The translations under genes and the position numbers were made by a program. Below, piece by piece: positions 9,126 to 16,622 of a DNA stretch of 25,053 nucleotides (position 1 is the stretch's first letter; each line of letters starts with the position of its first letter). This DNA is from Competibacteraceae bacterium UBA2792. Its GTDB lineage: Bacteria > Pseudomonadota > Gammaproteobacteria > Competibacterales > Competibacteraceae. The notes beneath the pieces were generated by a model. It did no database searches. It had not been told where the DNA came from and saw only the letters and a program-made list of their open reading frames with translations. The stretch spans positions 15,542-40,594 of the forward strand of contig DEHU01000033.1 of the NCBI GenBank assembly GCA_002352125.1. The letters are read 5' to 3'.

Positions 9126-9809
9126 TCAGGCGGTTGGCAGGGCCAACACTCGTTTCAGCCACTCGGCGATGTCGCGGATTTCCTCCCAGCACACTTCGTG
9201 ACCCATGCCGTAATCCCGCCATTCCACCCGATAGCCTAGACTTTCCAAGGATTCGGCGCTTTGTTGGCCGTAGCGCATGGGAATCACCGCATCGTAATCG
9301 CCGTGGGCCACGAAGAGCGGCGTTTGCTGGTTGGCCGGCCGCCGCTCGCCGCTCAGTTTGCTAGCCAAAGGAATATAGCAAGACAGAGCCAGGATACCCG
9401 CCAGCCGGTCGGGGTAGCGCAGCCCGGTGTGCAACGCCATCGCACCGCCTTGGGAAAAACCGGCCAACACGATGCGCCCGGCGGGTATGCCACGCTTTTT
9501 CTCGCGTTCGAGCAGGTCGTAAATCGCCCGTTCGGAAGCGTAGACGCCATCGGCATCCTCCTGGCGCGGCAGATCGATGCTCAACACGTCGTACCAAGCC
9601 CGCATCCGCATCCCACCATTGACGGTAACGGGCCGAACCGGTGCGTTGGGAAATACGAAGCGAATGTTCAATTCGGCCGGCAGGCGCAGTTCCGGTACGA
9701 TGGGTTCAAAATCGCGGGCGTCGGCGCCGAGGCCGTGCATCCAGATCACGCTGGAACGGGCGGCGCCCTTGGGTTCGATTTCGACGGTGGTCAGCGGCGT
9801 TTCGGTCAT
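9126..9809 (-). CDS. Alpha/beta-hydrolase carboxylesterase (EstB/YpfH-like)
   Basis: A 227-residue cytoplasmic serine hydrolase of the phospholipase/carboxylesterase (Abhydrolase_2) family, similar in size to Pseudomonas esterase II. The nucleophile elbow GFSQGG places Ser119; Asp173 in HGDYDAVIP and His204 in GMGHEVCW complete the triad. HGLGAD at 25-30 forms the oxyanion region. No signal peptide is visible. Such enzymes cleave short-chain or aromatic esters and lysophospholipids, and some act as protein acyl-thioesterases; the natural substrate cannot be read from sequence. It is the first gene of a two-gene unit with the antiporter and is preceded by a well-formed promoter at 9845-9873. 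Confidence 0.92.
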   Translation of the reverse strand: MTETPLTTVEIEPKGAARSSVIWMHGLGADARDFEPIVPELRLPAELNIRFVFPNAPVRPVTVNGGMRMRAWYDVLSIDLPRQEDADGVYASERAIYDLLEREKKRGIPAGRIVLAGFSQGGAMALHTGLRYPDRLAGILALSCYIPLASKLSGERRPANQQTPLFVAHGDYDAVIPMRYGQQSAESLESLGYRVEWRDYGMGHEVCWEEIRDIAEWLKRVLALPTA

Positions 9810-9844
9810 GAGGCAAGTTCCGTGGCAAGCGGTCGTCGAACGGC

Positions 9845-9873
9845 ATTACCCGCGAAGCGAGTCGGCTTGTCAA
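9845..9873 (-). promoter_or_regulatory. Sigma70-type promoter for the esterase-antiporter unit
   Basis: Read on the minus strand, a perfect TTGACA (9868-9873) is followed after exactly 17 bases by GGTAAT (9845-9850; 4 of 6 to consensus). The esterase ATG is about 36 bases further on. A 13-base palindrome, GGCTTG-T-CAAGCC (9864-9876), covers the -35 box and could be an operator. Seen directly; function inferred. Confidence 0.5.
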
Positions 9874-9899
9874 GCCGCACCGGCCAGCCGAATGCGAGT

Positions 9900-9911
9900 T
9901 ATACTGATAAT
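9900..9911 (+). promoter_or_regulatory. Possible -10 region ahead of lptM
   Basis: TATACT (9900-9905) and the adjoining GATAAT (9906-9911) each match the sigma70 -10 consensus well and sit about 35 bases before the lptM start. No suitable -35 box occurs 16-18 bases upstream; the TTGTCA at 9867 is too far away. This is a weak call for the promoter of the lptM-lysA-dapF unit. Confidence 0.3.
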
Positions 9912-9942
9912 CGGTTTCGTTTCCCGCGAGGATTTGCCGAAT

Positions 9943-10089
9943 ATGCGCGAATTTCACCCCAGGCCGTTGCTAGCGTGGTGGTTGTTGGCCGCACTGTTGG
10001 CCGGTTGCGGTCAGAAAGGCCCGCTGTATTTGCCCGACAAGCAGCCCCAACCGTCACCCGCTCAGCAAAATCAAACCACGAAGCCTTGA
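9943..10089 (+). CDS. lptM: LptM (YifL)-type small lipoprotein
   Basis: A 48-residue lipoprotein too short to be picked up easily. A hydrophobic signal (LLAWWLLAALLAGC) ends in a lipobox with the lipidated cysteine at 22, and the mature part begins CGQKGPLYLP, the hallmark of the LptM/YifL family, followed by a low-complexity Pro/Gln tail. In E. coli LptM helps the LPS translocon LptD/LptE mature in the outer membrane, including its disulfide rearrangement; that role is family knowledge. The frame stays open upstream, but the ATG at 9943 fits the signal peptide and is preceded by GAGGA at 9928-9932. The gene sits 3 bases before lysA, the usual location in gammaproteobacteria. Confidence 0.9.
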   Translation: MREFHPRPLLAWWLLAALLAGCGQKGPLYLPDKQPQPSPAQQNQTTKP

Positions 10090-10092
10090 AGC

Positions 10093-11340
10093 ATGGATCA
10101 TTTCGAATATCGCAACGGCCAACTGTACGCCGAGGATGTCCCCGTGGCCGACATCGCGGCGGCGGCCGGAACACCCTGTTACGTCTATTCCCGGGCGACC
10201 ATCGAGCGACATTGGCACGCTTTCGACCGTGCGTTCGGCGAACATCCGCACTTGATCTGCTACGCGGTCAAGGCCAACGGCAATCTGGCGGTGCTGAACG
10301 CGATGGCGCGGTTGGGATCGGGTTTCGATATCGTTTCGGTCGGCGAACTGGAGCGAGTGCTCGCAGCGGGCGGCGATCCCGGCAAAGTCGTATTTTCTGG
10401 AGTCGGCAAGCGCCGCGATGAGCTGGAACGCGCGCTCGAAGCTGGCATCCACTGTTTCAACGTCGAATCCGAAGCGGAACTGGCGTTGCTGGAGCGGGTC
10501 GCCGCGGAGCGGGGTCAACGGGCGCCGGTATCGTTGCGGATCAACCCCGACGTGGACGCCAACACCCATCCGTATATTTCCACCGGCTTGAAGCAGAACA
10601 AATTCGGCATCGACGTGGAACGGGCACTGACAATTTACGGACGGGCCGCCGCTTCGCCGCATCTGGACGTGATTGGGGTCGATTGTCACATCGGTTCGCA
10701 ACTCACGCAGGTCGCGCCGTTCGTCGATGCACTGAAGCGGATATTGGCGTTGGTGGCGCGGTTGGAAGGGCAAGGGGTCCGCATCCGCCATCTCGACCTC
10801 GGCGGCGGGCTGGGTATCCGCTATCGGCACGAAGAGCCGCCGTTGCCAGCCGACCATGCCGCCGCGATCATGCGGTATTTGCGCGGTTTGCCTTATCAAA
10901 TTCTGATCGAACCGGGCCGCGCCATCGTCGGCAATGCCGGTATCCTGGTGACGCGGGTAGAGCTGCTCAAGTGGGGCGAAGACAAGCATTTTGCGGTAGT
11001 CGACGCGGCGATGAACGACTTGCTGCGTCCGGCTTTGTATGCGGCCTGGCAGGCGATCATCCCGGTCGAGCCGCGAACCGGAGGCGAGTCGTGCCGGTAC
11101 GATGTGGTGGGGCCGATCTGCGAAACCGGCGATTTTCTCGGCAAGGATCGGGAGTTGAACGTCGAACCGGGCGATTTGCTGGCGGTGCGCTCTGCCGGTG
11201 CCTACGGCTTCTCGATGAGTTCCAACTACAATTCCCGGCCCCGCGCCGCCGAAGTGATGGTGGACGGCGACCGGTTTCAGGTCGTGCGACGGCGGGAGAC
11301 GGTGGCGGAGTTGTATGCCGGCGAGACTGTATTGCCGTAA
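10093..11340 (+). CDS. lysA: Diaminopimelate decarboxylase
   Basis: LysA decarboxylates meso-diaminopimelate to L-lysine with pyridoxal phosphate. The 415-residue length is normal. The PLP lysine is K60 in YAVKAN; H199 in CHIGSQ stacks on the cofactor; GGG at 237-239 and EPGR at 273-276 bind phosphate; C343-E344 in CETGDF are the catalytic pair contributed across the dimer; the C-terminal SAGAYGFSMSSNYN is intact. The gene starts 3 bases after lptM, so the two are surely co-transcribed. The dapF gene, whose product makes its substrate, lies further down the same strand after two inserted genes. Confidence 0.97.
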   Translation: MDHFEYRNGQLYAEDVPVADIAAAAGTPCYVYSRATIERHWHAFDRAFGEHPHLICYAVKANGNLAVLNAMARLGSGFDIVSVGELERVLAAGGDPGKVVFSGVGKRRDELERALEAGIHCFNVESEAELALLERVAAERGQRAPVSLRINPDVDANTHPYISTGLKQNKFGIDVERALTIYGRAAASPHLDVIGVDCHIGSQLTQVAPFVDALKRILALVARLEGQGVRIRHLDLGGGLGIRYRHEEPPLPADHAAAIMRYLRGLPYQILIEPGRAIVGNAGILVTRVELLKWGEDKHFAVVDAAMNDLLRPALYAAWQAIIPVEPRTGGESCRYDVVGPICETGDFLGKDRELNVEPGDLLAVRSAGAYGFSMSSNYNSRPRAAEVMVDGDRFQVVRRRETVAELYAGETVLP

Positions 11341-11370
11341 CGCCAGAAAATTTTCGAAGAGACAGCACCG

Positions 11371-11793
11371 ATGAGCCCACATTTCACCAATCCCTCTGCG
11401 GACGAAATCCGCATCCTGTTGCAGCAGATCAAAACCATCGCTGTAGTCGGGCTTTCCGCCTCGCCGAACCGGCCCAGTTACGGCGTTTCCAAGGCATTGC
11501 AAGGATTTGGTTATCGCATTATCCCGGTCAATCCGGTCGTGTCGGACGTGCTGGGCGAGAAAGCGTATCCCAGCCTGCGCGATTTGCCGGAGCCGGTCGA
11601 TCTGGTAGACGTGTTCCGCGAGTCGAGTCACGTTGCCGGAATCGTTGAAGAATGCATTGCCTTAAAGGTGCCGGCATTGTGGCTGCAAGACGGCGTGGTG
11701 GACGAAACGGCGGCGCTGCGGGCGCGCGGAGCTGGCATAACGGTGGTGATGGATCGCTGCATCTACCGGGATTACGTTCGGTTGATGCTTTGA
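11371..11793 (+). CDS. CoA-binding domain protein (YccU-like)
   Basis: A 140-residue single-domain protein with a Rossmann-like CoA-binding fold (CoA_binding_2 family). The opening IAVVGLSASPNRPSYGV (about 22-38) is the nucleotide-binding loop shared with the N-terminal part of the succinyl-CoA synthetase alpha subunit; VDLVDVFR and ALWLQDGVVD follow the family pattern. Conserved end motif: MDRCIYRDY. Function in bacteria is not established; CoA binding or CoA-linked thiol protection has been proposed for relatives. It lies 30 bases after lysA and 71 bases before the GNAT-nitrilase gene, with GAAGAG (11356-11361) upstream of the ATG. Metabolic link to its neighbours is only by position. Confidence 0.88.
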   Translation: MSPHFTNPSADEIRILLQQIKTIAVVGLSASPNRPSYGVSKALQGFGYRIIPVNPVVSDVLGEKAYPSLRDLPEPVDLVDVFRESSHVAGIVEECIALKVPALWLQDGVVDETAALRARGAGITVVMDRCIYRDYVRLML

Positions 11794-11864
11794 CCCGGTT
11801 CGCGATCCTGTCGTCTCCGCTCTTGTAATCATATCCTCGTACATTTCCGACCTTGCGCTTTGCC

Positions 11865-13412
11865 ATGACCGAAAGAACTGCAGAACACCCGGTTCAACAC
11901 CGCTTAAAGCTGCGCAATCTGCGCTTATCCGACTACGGCGACGTTCACGAAATCATGGAAGTCGTTTATCACAACATGGATGGAGCCTGGGGTCGGGAAC
12001 AGTTCGCTTCGCAGATCGCCCGGTTTCCCGAAGGGCAAATTTGCATCGAAGACAACGGCAAAGTCGTTGCGGCTGCGCTCAGCTTGATCGTGGACTACAG
12101 CCGCTACGGCGACCGCCACACCTACTGGCAGATCATCGGCGACGGTTATCTCACCACTCACGATCCCAACGGCGATACCCTGTACGGCGTGGACATTTTC
12201 GTCCATCCCGACTACCGCGACATGCGGTTGGGCCGACGGCTGTACGACGCTCGCAAGGAACTGTGCGAGAAATTGAACTTGCGCGCTATCGTGGTCGGCG
12301 GGCGGATTCCCGGCTATGGCAAGTCTGCCCACGACATGACCCCTCAGCAGTACGTGGAACAAGTCAAGGCTAAAGAGCTGGTAGACCCGATCCTGACGTT
12401 CCAACTGGCCAACGACTTTCACGTTCGCCGCATCGTCACCGGCTATCTGCCGGACGATACCGATTCCCAAGCCTATGCGGTGCTGCTGGAGTGGCTGAAC
12501 ATTTACTATGAGGAAAAGGAAGTCCTGATCGGCGGACGCAAGTCGGTCGTCCGGGTCGGTGCCGTGCAGTGGCAGATGCGCCAGACCACCTCGCTGGACG
12601 ATTTGTTGCAGCAGGTCGAGTACTTCGTGGATGCGGTAGCCGGCTACAAGACCGACATCGTGTTGTTTCCGGAATTTTTCAACGGCCCGCTGATGGCGCA
12701 GTTCCAACAGCGCAGCACCGCCGAGGCGGTCAGGCAGTTGGCGGAATACACCGAATCCTTGCGCGACGCGATTTTGGAGTTGGCGATAGCCTATAATGTA
12801 AACATCATTGCCGGCAGCATGCCGGAATATAGAAATGGCGCGCTGTACAACGCGGCTTTTCTGTGCCGTCGCGACGGCACATGGGACAAGCAATCCAAAC
12901 TGCATATCACTCCTGACGAGCAGGCATACTGGGGGCTTCAAGGTGGTGATGCGCTCCGAGTGTTCGAGCTGGATGTCGGCAAGATCGGTATTTTGATCTG
13001 CTACGACGTGGAGTTTCCGGAACTGCCGAGGTTGCTGGCCGATCACGGAATGCAGATTTTGTTCGTCCCGTTCTGGACCGATACCAAGAATGCCTACTTG
13101 CGAGTCCGGCGCTGCGCCCAAGCGCGTGCTATCGAAAACGAGTGCTACGTGGTCATTTCCGGCAGCGTCGGCAATCTGCCAAAGGTGGAGAACATGGACA
13201 TGCAGTACGCCCAGGCGGCGGTGTTCACGCCGTCGGACTTCGCGTTCCCGCACGATGCCATCGCCGCCGAGGCCACGCCGAACACCGAGATGACCCTGAT
13301 CGTCGATCTCGATCTGGACAACCTGAAAGAGTTGCGCACCCACGGCAGCGTGCGCAACTTCCGCGACCGGCGGCTGGATTTGTACAAGATCGCCTGGACT
13401 GGACGGAGCTGA
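11865..13412 (+). CDS. GNAT acetyltransferase / nitrilase-superfamily amidohydrolase fusion
   Basis: A 515-residue two-domain protein. Residues about 12-215 are a GNAT domain, with the acetyl-CoA loop suggested by VDIFVHPDYRDMRLGRRLY (about 109-127). Residues about 228-510 are a carbon-nitrogen hydrolase with an intact triad: E270 in FPEFFNG, K345 in SKLHITP and C379 in ILICYDVEFPE. The same fusion occurs widely in bacteria (YhcX-like family); substrates are not established. The nitrilase half should hydrolyse an amide or N-carbamoyl bond, while the GNAT half may transfer or merely bind an acyl-CoA. The ATG at 11865 is preferred over an in-frame TTG at 11853; neither has a clear ribosome site. 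It sits between lysA and dapF, next to a CoA-binding gene. Confidence 0.9.
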   Translation: MTERTAEHPVQHRLKLRNLRLSDYGDVHEIMEVVYHNMDGAWGREQFASQIARFPEGQICIEDNGKVVAAALSLIVDYSRYGDRHTYWQIIGDGYLTTHDPNGDTLYGVDIFVHPDYRDMRLGRRLYDARKELCEKLNLRAIVVGGRIPGYGKSAHDMTPQQYVEQVKAKELVDPILTFQLANDFHVRRIVTGYLPDDTDSQAYAVLLEWLNIYYEEKEVLIGGRKSVVRVGAVQWQMRQTTSLDDLLQQVEYFVDAVAGYKTDIVLFPEFFNGPLMAQFQQRSTAEAVRQLAEYTESLRDAILELAIAYNVNIIAGSMPEYRNGALYNAAFLCRRDGTWDKQSKLHITPDEQAYWGLQGGDALRVFELDVGKIGILICYDVEFPELPRLLADHGMQILFVPFWTDTKNAYLRVRRCAQARAIENECYVVISGSVGNLPKVENMDMQYAQAAVFTPSDFAFPHDAIAAEATPNTEMTLIVDLDLDNLKELRTHGSVRNFRDRRLDLYKIAWTGRS

Positions 13413-13466
13413 GCCTGCTCCGGGTTGCGGTCTCGCTCTTTGCCCTGGGTTTGTGAAGGCATCGCC

Positions 13467-14297
13467 ATGACATTGCGATTCACCAAGATGCACGGAATCG
13501 GGAACGATTTCGTGATGATCGACGGCATCAGCCAGACCGTGGCGTTGGCCCCGGCCCAGATTCGCCGTTTGGCCGACCGCCACTTCGGCGTCGGTTGCGA
13601 CCAGGTGTTGCTGGTGGAAGCACCCGACCGGCCCGACGCCGATTTTCGCTACCGCATCTTCAACGCCGATGGCGGCGAGGTGGAGCAATGCGGTAACGGT
13701 GCTCGCTGCTTCGCGCGCTTCGTGCGTGACCGGGGGCTGACCGGCAAGGACGATCTGCTCGTGTCGACTGCCGCTGGCCTGCTGCGCTTGCAGATCCGGG
13801 TGGATGGTCGAGTCGCGGTGGACATGGGCCAGCCGAAGCTAGAGCCGGCCGAAATTCCCTTTGTTGCCACCCGGCGCGCTCAACTTTATCCGATCGCCGC
13901 CGATGGTATAGAAATGGAGATCGGTGTGGTGTCGATGGGCAACCCTCATGCAGTGTTAACGGTGGACGACGTGGATCGCGCACCGGTGGCGCACTTGGGG
14001 CCGTTGCTGGAGCGACATGGTCGTTTTCCCAAGCGTACCAACGTTGGTTTCATGCAGATCGTTGCGCCGGATCACGTTCGTCTTCGGGTATTCGAGCGTG
14101 GCGTGGGCGAAACCCTGGCTTGCGGCAGCGGCGCCTGCGCGGCGGTGGTGGCGGGCCGGTTGCGAGGTTTGCTGTGGCCGAACGTCCGGGTGGAACTGGC
14201 GGGCGGCGAGCTGCACGTCCACTGGGCCGGAGAAGGCGAGGGAGTCACCATGACTGGCCCGGCAGAAACAGTTTTTGAAGGGTGGATCGAATTGTGA
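13467..14297 (+). CDS. dapF: Diaminopimelate epimerase
   Basis: DapF interconverts LL- and meso-diaminopimelate without a cofactor, using two cysteines as acid and base. From the ATG at 13467 the protein is 276 residues, close to the 274 of E. coli. The catalytic pair is present: C75 in EQCGNGARC and C219 in ACGSGAC. The start [10 protein letters not shown] is typical. GAAGG at 13455-13459 with a 7-base spacer supports this ATG; the open frame upstream to 13425 does not resemble the family. The stop overlaps the DUF484 start by 4 bases. Product feeds LysA and peptidoglycan synthesis. Confidence 0.97.
   Translation: MTLRFTKMHGIGNDFVMIDGISQTVALAPAQIRRLADRHFGVGCDQVLLVEAPDRPDADFRYRIFNADGGEVEQCGNGARCFARFVRDRGLTGKDDLLVSTAAGLLRLQIRVDGRVAVDMGQPKLEPAEIPFVATRRAQLYPIAADGIEMEIGVVSMGNPHAVLTVDDVDRAPVAHLGPLLERHGRFPKRTNVGFMQIVAPDHVRLRVFERGVGETLACGSGACAAVVAGRLRGLLWPNVRVELAGGELHVHWAGEGEGVTMTGPAETVFEGWIEL
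14281..14286 (+). promoter_or_regulatory. Ribosome site deciding the DUF484 start
   Basis: GGTGGA lies inside the 3' end of dapF, 7 bases before the GTG at 14294 that overlaps the dapF stop as GTGA. This favours the coupled GTG over the in-frame GTG at 14282. Confidence 0.4.
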
Positions 14298-15031
14298 GCG
14301 AGGACTCGGAACCATTTGACCGTGATCGCGAAGTGGCTGCTTGGCTGCGCGACCATTCCGACTTTTTTGTCCGCCATCCCGATCTGGCGGAAACCTTGCG
14401 CGTTCCACATCCTTGCAAGCCGGCGGTATCGTTGCTGGAGTATCAGAATCACCTGCTGCGGGAGCGCGGCCAGCGGCTCCACGCTAAATTATTGGAGCTG
14501 GTGTCTATCGCTAGGAACAATGACCGGCTGGCGGAGCGGGTACAACGGCTGGCGCTGAACCTGCTCGACGCGCGCGGCGGATTGGATGAATTGCTGCACG
14601 GTATCAAGGCGATCCTGCGCGACGAATTTCAAGCCGACTGCATCGTGCTGTGCCTGGCGGAGCCGCCGCCAACGGCTGGTTTGAGCGCCGTGGAAGAGTT
14701 TTTGCGCCCGGACGTAGTGGGTTTGTTCGACGACGTGTTCCAACTCGGCCGGCCTCGGTGCGGTCGGTTGACCCCGGAACAGGCGGCGGTTCTATGTAGC
14801 CAAGACGCTTCGAACGTAGCATCGGCGGCGTTGATTCCTTTGGGCGGCGAAAGTTGGCGCGGGTTGTTGGTGGTGGGAAGTTTCGATGCCGGACGGTTTT
14901 ATCCGGGTGTCGGGACCCTGTTTCTGGAACGAATCGGCGAGTTGGTCAGCCAGGCTTTGCAAGCGCGGTTGCTGGCCAGCGGTTGGCAAATCCGATCCGG
15001 CGATTCGCCCTCCGCTCGCGGTAACGGATAG
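14294..15031 (+). CDS. DUF484 (YigA-like) protein
   Basis: A 245-residue protein of the DUF484 family: an N-terminal helical part ([19 protein letters not shown]) with the family's typical opening, a coiled-coil linker, then a GAF-like domain from about residue 80. The GAF-like fold suggests ligand sensing but no ligand is known. It starts on a GTG whose GTGA overlaps the dapF stop, so its translation is coupled to dapF. In enterobacteria and pseudomonads the order is dapF-DUF484-xerC; here xerC does not follow, and engB converges with only 7 bases between the stop codons. Confidence 0.88.
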   Translation: MSEDSEPFDRDREVAAWLRDHSDFFVRHPDLAETLRVPHPCKPAVSLLEYQNHLLRERGQRLHAKLLELVSIARNNDRLAERVQRLALNLLDARGGLDELLHGIKAILRDEFQADCIVLCLAEPPPTAGLSAVEEFLRPDVVGLFDDVFQLGRPRCGRLTPEQAAVLCSQDASNVASAALIPLGGESWRGLLVVGSFDAGRFYPGVGTLFLERIGELVSQALQARLLASGWQIRSGDSPSARGNG

Positions 15032-15038
15032 ACGGCGT

Positions 15039-15677
15039 TCAATAACCCAGCCAGTTGTCCAGTTGCGCGTGCGCTTGGTGCGCTCCGTCGCCGGTCAGCG
15101 CCGAGAAGAGCTGGGCACTGGCCCCCGGAAAATCGACGCGCAGCATTCCTTGTAGTTGCCGCAAGGCGGCCGTTGCCTTGCCTCGACTCAACTTGTCGGC
15201 TTTGGTCAGCAGTACGTGGACCGGCAATCCGCGAGCGGTGCAATAGCCCAGCAGTTGGCGATCCAGCCCGGTCGGCGGATGGCGGACATCCGTTAGCAGC
15301 AGCAGCCCGCACAGGGCCGCGCGCTCGCGCAAATACCGCTCCATCAGGGCTTGCCAATGGCGGCGAATGGCGTCGGGCACTTGGGCGTAGCCGTAGCCGG
15401 GGAGATCGACCAGATAGCGGTCCGGTTCTACCACGAAAAAATTCAGCAATTGAGTGCGGCCCGGTGTTTTGCTGGTCCGCGCCAAGCTTCGCTGGCCGGT
15501 CAGCAGGTTGAGGGCGCTGGATTTGCCGGCGTTGGAACGACCGGCGAAAGCCACTTCCCGGCCCGTATCGGGCGGCAACTGAGAGAAGGCGTTGACGCTG
15601 GTCGAAAAGCGCGCGACGCGATAGCGGTCGGTGGTCGTGGACCGCTCAATAGAGATAGGATTACTGGGGTTTCTCAT
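15039..15677 (-). CDS. engB: Ribosome-biogenesis GTPase EngB (YihA/YsxC)
   Basis: A 212-residue essential-type GTPase that helps assemble the large ribosomal subunit. All G motifs are seen: GRSNAGKSS (46-54, G1), T75 in TPGRTQ (G2), DLPG at 91-94 (G3), TKAD at 158-161 (G4) and a C-terminal SAL (G5). Length matches E. coli YihA (210). The ATG at 15677 has no Shine-Dalgarno match on its own strand, only a CTCCT. The gene is divergent from cytochrome c4, as in pseudomonads. Its start codon overlaps the -35 box proposed for the cytochrome gene, so the two may interfere. Confidence 0.95.
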   Translation of the reverse strand: MRNPSNPISIERSTTTDRYRVARFSTSVNAFSQLPPDTGREVAFAGRSNAGKSSALNLLTGQRSLARTSKTPGRTQLLNFFVVEPDRYLVDLPGYGYAQVPDAIRRHWQALMERYLRERAALCGLLLLTDVRHPPTGLDRQLLGYCTARGLPVHVLLTKADKLSRGKATAALRQLQGMLRVDFPGASAQLFSALTGDGAHQAHAQLDNWLGY

Positions 15678-15705
15678 TGAACTTAGGAGCCGAAACTGAT
15701 ATATA
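15677..15705 (+). promoter_or_regulatory. Possible sigma70 promoter of the cytochrome c4 gene
   Basis: TTGAAC (15677-15682) and TATATA (15700-15705) are separated by exactly 17 bases; each matches consensus at 4 of 6. A TATAAA shifted 2 bases downstream is a better -10 but gives a 19-base spacer. Transcription from here would leave a leader of roughly 145 bases before the cytochrome ATG. The -35 box overlaps the engB start codon. The AT-rich core could serve engB in the other direction instead. Confidence 0.35.
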
Positions 15706-15857
15706 AAACCGCCGCTTTCGTCGTGCGAAACCCAACGAAGCAGACATCGGTACCGCTGCGGCGAAGCGAGACGCGTCTGCCGGATTGCGCCACTGTTTTC
15801 GCGCTGGCGGGCGGTCGCCTGAACCGAATACCGTCATCGTACAGGAGCCTTCTAAAA
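15706..15857 (+). other. Leader region ahead of cytochrome c4
   Basis: A non-coding stretch of about 150 bases. It contains a small hairpin, TTTCG-tcgtg-CGAAA (15716-15730), and near its end a clear ribosome site AGGAG at 15843-15847, 10 bases before the ATG at 15858. The reading frame is open through this region but the encoded peptide has no signal-peptide character, so it is taken as untranslated. Confidence 0.4.
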
Positions 15858-16466
15858 ATGAAAAAATTCGTTGTGATCGCCGCGACGTGCGCACTGCTCG
15901 GTTCCGCGACCGCCGCGCTGGCCGCTGGCGACGCCACCGCCGGCAAGGCCAAATCCGCAACCTGTGCGGCTTGTCATGGCCCGGACGGCAACAGCGTCAA
16001 TCCCCAGTATCCCAAACTGGCCGGACAGGGCGCCGATTACCTGCTCAAGCAGTTGCAAGATTATAAGAGCGGCGTCCGCACCAACCCGATCATGCTCGGT
16101 ATGGTCGCTCCTCTAAACCCGCAGGATATGGAAGATCTGGCCGCTTATTTTGCTTCGCAGCAAGTCGCTCGCGCCGCCGCCGATCCGGCGCTGGCGCCGC
16201 AAGGCGGGGCGCTCTTCCGCGGCGGCAATTTGAACAGCGGGGTTTCGGCCTGCGCGGCCTGCCACGGCGCCACCGGAGCAGGCAATCCTGCTGCCAAGTT
16301 CCCGTCCATTGCAGCGCAACATGCCGATTATGTCCAGGCCCAGCTCAAAGCGTTTCGCGCCATGGAGCGGGCCAACGACGCTGGCCAGATGATGCGCAAC
16401 ATTGCCGCCAAGATGACCGATCCCGAAATCAAGGCGGTCGCGTCCTATATTCAAGGCCTGCAATAA
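15858..16466 (+). CDS. Di-heme cytochrome c4
   Basis: A 202-residue periplasmic protein. Signal peptide 1-22 or 23 (ending ALAA before GDATAG), then two cytochrome c domains in tandem, each with one heme site: CAACH at 36-40 and CAACH at 132-136. Methionine ligands are expected from the MLGM segment (79-82) and from M178/M179/M186 in the second domain. The two-fold arrangement and length match cytochrome c4, an electron donor to terminal oxidases in many gammaproteobacteria. The ATG at 15858 is fixed by the signal peptide and by AGGAG upstream. A strong terminator follows, then the resB-ccsA genes needed to attach heme to such a protein. Confidence 0.95.
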   Translation: MKKFVVIAATCALLGSATAALAAGDATAGKAKSATCAACHGPDGNSVNPQYPKLAGQGADYLLKQLQDYKSGVRTNPIMLGMVAPLNPQDMEDLAAYFASQQVARAAADPALAPQGGALFRGGNLNSGVSACAACHGATGAGNPAAKFPSIAAQHADYVQAQLKAFRAMERANDAGQMMRNIAAKMTDPEIKAVASYIQGLQ

Positions 16467-16506
16467 GCCCGTCAAAGGCAGGCCGGACAGCTTGACGGAT
16501 CGCGAG

Positions 16507-16531
16507 GGTGGCCTTACGGCCACCTTTTTTT
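16507..16531 (+). terminator. Rho-independent terminator after cytochrome c4
   Basis: GGTGGCC (16507-16513) and GGCCACC (16518-16524) form a perfect 7-base-pair stem with a TTAC loop, followed directly by seven T (16525-16531). It lies 40 bases after the cytochrome stop and should end most of that transcript; some read-through into resB is possible. Confidence 0.9.
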
Positions 16532-16622
16532 ATGCTGCTGCCGACGCCGTTTTCGCCGGGCTGTGAACGCATTCCGGCTAACTGGGTCGAACTGGCGTCC
16601 CCAACGATCTTCGAACCCATTC

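Noticed and set aside
9867..9905. TTGTCA/TATACT as a plus-strand promoter for lptM
   Set aside because: The spacer would be 27 bases, far outside the 15-19 range; only the -10 part was kept as a weak call.
10054..11631. Long open frame (525 codons) on the minus strand opposite lysA
   Set aside because: Shadow of lysA, whose active-site residues are complete on the plus strand; the antisense peptide is not family-like.
11925..13688. Very long open frame (587 codons) on the minus strand opposite the GNAT-nitrilase and dapF genes
   Set aside because: It mirrors two genes with intact catalytic motifs; its peptide shows no recognisable domain. Long antisense frames are expected in GC-rich coding DNA.
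15723..15857. N-terminal extension of the cytochrome c4 reading frame
   Set aside because: The signal peptide begins at 15858 and AGGAG precedes that ATG; the extension would bury the signal peptide.
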